A DNA stretch of 9,137 nt. Origin: Candidatus Omnitrophota bacterium. GTDB lineage: Bacteria; Omnitrophota; Gorgyraeia; Gygaellales; Profunditerraquicolaceae. The number at the start of each line of letters is the position of its first letter. The first letter of the stretch is position 1. The position numbers were made by a program, and so were the translations under genes. Of this stretch, positions 7,101-9,137 are shown piece by piece. The stretch spans positions 1-9,137 of the forward strand of contig JAQUON010000058.1 of NCBI GenBank assembly GCA_028717045.1. Direction: 5' to 3'. The notes below the pieces were generated by a model, which made no database searches, had not been told where the DNA came from, and was given only the letters and a program-made list of their open reading frames with translations.

Positions 7101-9137
7101 CGGTAAATAACCCCGGCTCTTAGTCTTGATCATAAAAACGCCGGTCGGCGTAGGAGTAGTGGCTTTGCCCGTTGAAACACGGTATGTTTTGATAATTTTT
7201 GTCCCCTCCCGTAAATAAAGGAGATTTGCCCGAAGGTCAATGAAAAGATGGTATCGAATAATATCTATGCCTAAGAACCGCAAGGCAGTAACACAATATC
7301 GAGCGATGAAAGAAATTGCCCTGGATGCGGCAAGCCGCGGAGAAAGAACAAAACGGAAAAACTTCATTATCCTTGCCGGAACGCGGTCGCTTCTCTTATT
7401 AAGAACACTAAACACTGCTCTTCCGAGCACATATTGATAAGGAAATGGGGCAGACAGCGGCGAGCTTGAAGATGTCCGGTACTTTGCATTCAACTCCGAA
7501 ATAATCTCTTTTACCCGCTGCATCCTCCTTGTCTTAATCGGATCCAGCCTGCCATGGCCTGCGATTTTCTGTTGTTCTAATTTTCCCAACTCTGCCCTGA
7601 GCCCTTCCAAAGCGCCTCTGCCGAGCTTCTTGATAATTGTCTCTGCGGTATTAGCGGTCCTGTTATCTGCAGCGCCCAGCTGCCTGAGGGCTTCGTGCAG
7701 TGCCCTGTTATCTACGCAAGCCCCTTTCTCTTCAACCACCCCTTCTTCCTCCGCTTCCATAATGGTGCTGATGTCCGTAATAAGGGTATTACGGTCTAAC
7801 ATCACATCTACTAATTTTCCCCACAAGCGTAATGTGGCCTCCTCGTTATCGCTGCGCGTAAAAGCTGCCAGTTCATACAAAGCATCCGAGAACTCTTCTT
7901 CTTCGTTCCTGGCAATCGTACTTATCAAGTTATTAATGGAGTTTTCGCTCACCACGTGGTCGGGATTTGCGTTAAGGAAATTCACTACAATGCGGATTAT
8001 CGCTTCTCTTTTTGTAAATACTTCGGTAAGCCTATGCAGAGAGCTTGCCCAGTCAGGGTCAGCCTGAATCTCCTGCCTGTTCAGGGCATCTTCTGCTGCG
8101 TGAAAGATTGCCGGACGTTGCGTAAAATAGGTAAGCATGCGCTCGGAGATATCCGGCCTTGACTCTACACGGCTACCTGCTATAAGCCAGTAGAATATTG
8201 CGTACCTGAAGTTACGCGGCAATTCTTTTCTGGCTGCGCTCCAACTAAGGTATTTTTTATTGCTTGATAGTTCCGCGTATGAGCTATGATTTTCATTTAA
8301 AGGCGGGGTAGGTGTGCGGGGAGTTATAATCAATTCTGTCTCAAGCGCAGGCGGCGCACCCTCTAAGAGTGTTAAGAACGCTATCCAATCTTCTTTCAAG
8401 ACCCCTAACCGTTCCCTGGCCATGCCTCTGATTTCCGGCGCAACATCATGCAAAACTTCCCCTACCCACTGCACTGAAACCTCAGGATTACTATTTTCGT
8501 CTTTTTTACCGCGAGTAGTAAGGTAAACCAACATCTGTGGTAATTGAGCCTCCTGCTTAGAGGGCTTACTGCTGTATGGGTACAATAACGGCTCCCGTAA
8601 CGGTGAGCTTGTGACATCCAAAGTGCTACGCAATGATTCGGTAAGTTTATCCGCGATAAACTCAACGTACATTTCGGGAGTATAGACAACCGGGCTCTTG
8701 GCAATAGTAATCACTGCCGGCCGGATATTCCTGGCTTTTAACTGTAATGCAAAATTGTCGATATCCGCCTGCAATACCGCTTCAACTTTCCCTTGGGCTA
8801 CTGCCTCTCCTTCGTACCCCCCGAAACTAATACGGGTTAATTTGCCGTCTATCATCATGTCTGCCGAAGGAATCCAGCCGTCACCGGCGATATTGGCAAG
8901 CATAAAGTAATCGGCGTCTATATCTAAGATTACCGAGCGCCTCTTCATCTTGAAATCAGGGAGGTTCTCTAACCGCATATCATGGATGGGGACAGTTCTG
9001 TGGCCGGCAACAATATTCCTTCGCGAAGAGAGTATTTTGAGGAATCTGGGGACTACCATGTAAATTTCGCTTATCAACCCATGATGAAGCGCCGGTATAA
9101 TAAAATCTCCTATGCCATATCTAATAGCCATGGCTTC
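1..9137 (-). CDS. Giant multi-module polyprotein-like gene, partial at both ends
   Basis: One reading frame stays open across the entire window: 3,045 sense codons, no stop, with bases 1-2 belonging to a cut codon. Neither end of the gene is present, so its full length is unknown. The translation contains, in order, recognisable domains of at least eight unrelated protein families: UPF0489, two YkuD L,D-transpeptidases (one with LysM), a class I methyltransferase, an M50-type peptidase, a GHKL ATPase, carbamate kinase and a Gfo/Idh/MocA oxidoreductase. They are separated by ten copies of an SSP[L/V/F] peptide. Several modules have the length expected of a stand-alone protein, as if a cluster of genes had lost its stops and starts. 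No in-frame stop needs reassignment and no frameshift was found. Because domain motifs fall in the same frame from end to end, a chance open frame is excluded. What is uncertain is whether the chain works whole or is cut into pieces; the repeated peptide and internal signal-like segments favour cutting. I assume a member of Omnitrophota or a similar lineage known for very large ORFs. Confidence 0.95.
1024..1091 (-). other. Internal signal-peptide-like segment of module K
   Basis: G-W-R, then a hydrophobic core and an A-Y-A / Q-D end. The layout resembles that of module H: a short distance after an SSP junction and the same Y-A-Q ending. A second membrane helix follows ten residues later, so it may instead be the first of two transmembrane helices. 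Confidence 0.55.
1131..1151 (-). other. Inter-module junction 10: A-S-S-S-P-L-R
   Basis: Copy with codons TCA TCA CCC TTA for SSPL. It lies between the oxidoreductase and the membrane-associated module, 16 residues before a signal-peptide-like segment. Confidence 0.88.
1152..2225 (-). other. Module J: Gfo/Idh/MocA-family NAD(P)-dependent oxidoreductase
   Basis: About 358 residues, a typical full length for the family. The Rossmann strand and loop read I-A-V-V-G-L-G-K-W-A (from about residue 2326, bases 2133-2162), with only the first two glycines of the usual G-x-G-x-x-G and a K-W in place of the third. The segment V-S-T-R-S-R-D-S-H-A matches the family's loop before strand 5. H-V-F-V-E-K-P-L-S (E2422, K2423, P2424; bases 1860-1886) is the diagnostic E-K-P motif. 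L-G-V-H (H2502, bases 1632-1643) fits the catalytic D-x-G-x-H region, with asparagine for the aspartate. Members reduce or oxidise sugars, inositols, biliverdin or other compounds; the substrate cannot be read here. The C-terminal third is more diverged and ends in a helix directly before junction 10. Confidence 0.87.
2226..2243 (-). other. Inter-module junction 9: T-S-S-P-L-T
   Basis: Copy with codons AGC TCG CCG TTA for SSPL. It follows the final strand of carbamate kinase (G-T-I-I-M-P) by only three residues. Confidence 0.88.
2244..3221 (-). other. Module I: carbamate kinase (ArcC-like) domain
   Basis: About 326 residues, close to the roughly 310 of free carbamate kinases, so the domain is complete. 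Signatures in order: V-I-A-L-G-G-N-A (bases 3180-3203), V-H-G-N-G-P-Q-S-G (3027-3053), K-P-I-G-P-W (2805-2822), S-P-E-P, C-C-G-G-G-G-I-P-V (2601-2627), V-I-D-K-D-L-A-A (2538-2561), I-N-F-G-K-P (2454-2471) and G-K-G-S-M (2373-2387). Family knowledge: carbamate kinase reversibly makes ATP and carbamate from carbamoyl phosphate and ADP in arginine or purine-derived catabolism, in the cytosol. Between the second and third signatures the usual C-G-A-M-x-Q-G-M region reads D-L-G-A-K-I-K-Q-S-L, so substrate contacts may differ. No other arginine deiminase pathway enzyme is visible, though module A belongs to the arginase fold. Confidence 0.93.
3222..3239 (-). other. Inter-module junction 8: S-S-S-P-L-Q
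   Basis: Copy with codons TCT TCG CCG CTG for SSPL. It takes the place of the start codon region of carbamate kinase: the kinase's first strand begins within ten residues. Confidence 0.88.
3240..3932 (-). other. Module H: signal-peptide-like segment, LysM and YkuD L,D-transpeptidase (second copy)
   Basis: About 231 residues in the order of an exported cell-wall enzyme. Residues 1740-1767 form a signal-like segment: R-R, a hydrophobic core beginning L-F-T-I-F-V-L-S-L, then V-Y-A followed by Q-S (bases about 3835-3920). A LysM domain covers residues about 1784-1830 (opening L-V-L-Y-T-L-P-K-D-T-T-V, bases 3648-3788), which binds peptidoglycan glycans. The YkuD domain follows, with N-K-T-P-L-G-T-F-R-I, H1919 in Y-G-I-H-S and, 16 residues later, C1935 in S-F-G-C-I-R (bases 3327-3344). 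The catalytic set is complete. LysM-YkuD is a common stand-alone architecture in bacteria. The signal-like segment inside a longer chain makes sense only if the N-terminus is freed near junction 7, or if it acts as an internal membrane segment. Confidence 0.92.
3835..3920 (-). other. Internal signal-peptide-like segment of module H
   Basis: Arginine pair, hydrophobic core and a V-Y-A / Q-S end that fits signal peptidase I rules. It lies inside the long frame, five residues after junction 7. It would act as an N-terminal signal only if translation or cleavage gave an end near the junction; otherwise it would be an internal membrane segment. Confidence 0.6.
3933..3950 (-). other. Inter-module junction 7: S-S-S-P-V-S
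   Basis: Variant copy with valine in place of leucine, codons TCA TCG CCT GTT for the SSPV core. It lies five residues before the arginine pair that opens a signal-peptide-like segment. Confidence 0.85.
3951..4901 (-). other. Module G: GHKL (histidine-kinase-type) ATPase domain with a helical N-terminal half
   Basis: About 317 residues. The first half (bases about 4500-4900) is helical and unrecognised. The second half carries the Bergerat-fold motifs: an N-box-like helix I-T-E-L-W-T-D-I-L-K-H (E1583 to H1591, bases 4365-4397), G1 box I-D-N-G-E-G (D1619, bases 4269-4286) and a G2-like loop G-R-G-K-S-I-V (from G1658, bases 4146-4166). Family knowledge: this fold binds ATP in histidine kinases, anti-sigma kinases, MutL, Hsp90 and gyrase. 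The N-box asparagine that usually holds magnesium is aspartate here (D1587), so activity may be altered. No phospho-accepting histidine box was recognised, and there is no receiver domain nearby. A role as an ATP-dependent switch or protein kinase is possible but not shown. Confidence 0.75.
4902..4919 (-). other. Inter-module junction 6: S-S-S-P-L-A
   Basis: Copy with codons AGT TCT CCC CTG for SSPL, between the M50-type module and the GHKL module. Confidence 0.88.
4920..5426 (-). other. Module F: M50 / site-2-protease-like membrane metallopeptidase
   Basis: About 169 residues. A hydrophobic segment (bases about 5376-5426) runs directly into I-H-E-L-S-H-F-V-A-A-K-R-M-G (H1255, E1256, H1259; HELSH at bases 5361-5375), the form of HExxH within a membrane helix followed by a basic turn that is typical of M50 peptidases. 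A second strongly hydrophobic segment covers residues 1318-1338 (bases about 5121-5192). A third contains N-M-L-A-N and then D1366 (bases 5040-5075), in the position of the family's N-x-L-P...D-G third zinc ligand, though the usual proline and glycine are missing. Family knowledge: M50 enzymes cut substrates within or next to the membrane. The module is short for the family, which fits a minimal core. It ends at junction 6 after an arginine-rich stretch. Confidence 0.78.
5427..5444 (-). other. Inter-module junction 5: A-S-S-P-F-G
   Basis: Variant copy with phenylalanine in place of leucine, codons AGT TCA CCT TTT. It lies just ahead of the first membrane segment of the M50-type module. Confidence 0.82.
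5445..6110 (-). other. Module E: unrecognised domain with an HExxH (HELEH) motif, putative zinc metallopeptidase
   Basis: About 222 residues. The N-terminal half reads as an alpha/beta region of unknown family. The notable feature is D-H-E-L-E-H-F (H1135, E1136, H1139; HELEH at bases 5721-5735) on a predicted helix beginning A-I, which is the zinc-binding and catalytic signature of gluzincin-type metalloproteases. A candidate third acidic ligand is E1150 in M-N-E-L-T-V-D-F, eleven residues after the second histidine; this is closer than in classical families and therefore uncertain. The region after it is helical, with a hydrophobic stretch near bases 5615-5650. HExxH occurs by chance in proteins, so peptidase activity is an inference. 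Its position next to an M50-type module makes it a possible processing enzyme for the chain. Confidence 0.5.
6111..6128 (-). other. Inter-module junction 4: S-S-S-P-L-T
   Basis: Copy with codons AGC TCT CCA CTT for SSPL. It follows the last strand of the methyltransferase (Y-K-V-I-A-T-P-V) directly and precedes the HELEH module. Confidence 0.88.
6129..6851 (-). other. Module D: class I SAM-dependent methyltransferase
   Basis: About 241 residues, the size of a small stand-alone methyltransferase. Motif I reads I-V-E-I-G-A-G-G (around residues 816-823, bases 6669-6692), the SAM-binding glycine loop. The acidic residue after strand 2 is D843 in T-A-I-D-F. The next acidic pair, D-D-A-Q (bases 6540-6551), fits motif III. 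The stretch V-D-V-V-I-M-K-F-V-L-E-Y-L and then V-L-R-P-D-G (bases 6420-6437) are the usual motif IV and post-motif region of Methyltransf_11-type enzymes. An N-terminal helical region (bases 6720-6850) and a C-terminal insertion (bases 6260-6390) probably set the substrate, which cannot be read from sequence. These enzymes are normally cytosolic, unlike the L,D-transpeptidase fused just before it. Confidence 0.88.
6852..6869 (-). other. Inter-module junction 3: A-S-S-P-L-G
   Basis: Copy with codons AGT TCT CCT TTA for SSPL. It lies immediately after the last strand of the YkuD domain (V-V-I-T-D) and before the methyltransferase module. Confidence 0.88.
6870..7451 (-). other. Module C: YkuD-family L,D-transpeptidase (first copy)
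   Basis: About 194 residues. A basic and partly hydrophobic N-terminal part (to about base 7260) precedes the YkuD domain, which opens with HLFIDLRANLLYL (residues about 630-642) and continues through a T-P-T-P-T-G-V-F segment typical of the family. The catalytic block is complete: histidine 713 in F-A-I-H-S (bases 6996-7010) and, 16 residues later, cysteine 729 in S-N-G-C-I-R (bases 6945-6962). Family knowledge: these enzymes form 3-3 cross-links in peptidoglycan or attach proteins to it, working outside the cytoplasm. The hydrophobic stretch around bases 7270-7350 might anchor it in the membrane, but it holds several arginines and is a weak candidate. The domain ends just before junction 3. 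A second YkuD module (H) with a different N-terminal architecture lies about 3.5 kb further on. Confidence 0.92.
7452..7475 (-). other. Inter-module junction 2: T-S-S-S-S-P-L-S
   Basis: Extended copy with four serines, codons AGC TCG CCG CTG for the SSPL core. It lies between the helical module and the first L,D-transpeptidase module. Confidence 0.85.
7476..8594 (-). other. Module B: unrecognised, mostly helical region of about 373 residues
   Basis: I do not recognise a family. After a proline-rich, low-complexity stretch (around bases 8300-8325, P-R-T-P-T-P-P) the sequence is rich in leucine, alanine and charged residues and reads as many amphipathic helices, with an acidic patch of repeated glutamates near bases 7890-7910 and another near 7740-7760. 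The early part (bases about 8420-8540) and the alternating helix pattern recall alpha-solenoid or scaffold-type regions, but no repeat unit could be aligned with confidence. There is no signal peptide or membrane segment. The C-terminal part is basic (K-T-R-R-M-Q-R near 7515-7535) and leads into a serine-rich junction. It could be a structural or regulatory spacer, or an enzyme too diverged for recognition by eye. Confidence 0.6.
8595..8612 (-). other. Inter-module junction 1: T-S-S-P-L-R
   Basis: First copy of the SSPL peptide, codons AGC TCA CCG TTA for SSPL. It separates the UPF0489 domain from the unrecognised helical module. Its role as linker or cleavage site is inferred from its recurrence at every later domain boundary. 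Confidence 0.85.
8613..9137 (-). other. Module A: UPF0489 / arginase-fold (peptide-arginase-like) domain, N-terminally cut by the window
   Basis: About 175 residues are visible and the start lies outside the window. Three stretches match the UPF0489 pattern. An early segment reads GDFIIPALHHGLISEIY (residues 10-26), like the family's 'xxWxLPAxxxGHI' region. DIDADYF (residues 72-78, bases 8904-8924) is the acidic metal-binding signature of the arginase fold. ITIAKSP followed by VVYTPEMYVE (from about residue 143) matches the family's C-terminal 'TIARSxxxxYxP' segment. Some UPF0489 members are peptide arginases that convert arginine in a peptide to ornithine; others are uncharacterised, so the substrate here is open. 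Further metal ligands would lie partly upstream of the window. The module ends directly at the first SSPL junction. I am fairly sure of the family and unsure of the reaction. Confidence 0.65.

Noticed and set aside
8462..8704. Minus-strand open frame of 80 codons, and a similar one at 4925-5128
   Set aside because: Both are on the coding strand but out of frame with the giant gene and overlap its UPF0489, module B and M50 coding regions. No family features.
1..9137. CRISPR array, insertion sequence or tRNA/rRNA gene
   Set aside because: No direct DNA repeats with regular spacing, no transposase motifs and no tRNA-like folds were seen; the frame is coding throughout.
1..9137. NRPS/PKS megasynthase or giant adhesin as an explanation of the long frame
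   Set aside because: No adenylation, condensation, ketosynthase or carrier-protein motifs and no repeated adhesin domains; the modules are unrelated single enzymes.

Overview
The whole 9,137-base window is the inside of one giant protein-coding gene read on the minus strand. In a single frame (codon low coordinates divisible by 3) I read 3,045 consecutive sense codons with no stop. The frame runs off both ends, so neither the start nor the stop of the gene is visible. There is no intergenic DNA, RNA gene, mobile element, CRISPR array, promoter or terminator that I can support. I number residues from the high-coordinate end, so residue n begins at base 9140-3n and its codon's lowest base is 9138-3n.

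The product looks like a bacterial polyprotein: a string of unrelated modules, each about the size of a normal single-domain protein. From N to C they are: (A) a UPF0489/arginase-fold domain; (B) an unrecognised helical region; (C) a YkuD L,D-transpeptidase; (D) a class I SAM-dependent methyltransferase; (E) an unrecognised domain with a HELEH zinc-protease-type motif; (F) an M50/site-2-protease-like membrane peptidase; (G) a GHKL (histidine-kinase-type) ATPase domain; (H) a signal-peptide-like segment, a LysM and a second YkuD L,D-transpeptidase; (I) a carbamate kinase; (J) a Gfo/Idh/MocA oxidoreductase; (K) a membrane-associated region of unknown function that runs off the window.

Every boundary between neighbouring modules carries the same short peptide, consensus [A/T/S]-S-S-P-[L/V/F]. 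There are ten copies in the window, with prolines 175 to 381 residues apart. The codons differ between copies, so the peptide is conserved rather than the DNA. Two modules (H and K) carry signal-peptide-like segments, each ending in Y-A-Q, that start a few residues after a junction. Modules that normally act outside the cytoplasm (L,D-transpeptidases) alternate with normally cytosolic enzymes (carbamate kinase, GHKL ATPase, methyltransferase). The simplest reading is that the SSPL peptide marks module ends and that the chain is cut there, or at least that a set of separate genes was fused with this linker. The two protease-like modules, E and F, are possible but unproven processing enzymes.

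The organism is bacterial, given the peptidoglycan-type L,D-transpeptidases, LysM, M50 and GHKL domains. Very large ORFs are a known trait of Omnitrophota (former OP3), so that phylum is my leading guess, but this is inference and not proven by the sequence. All translation and domain assignment was done by eye; no database search was run.
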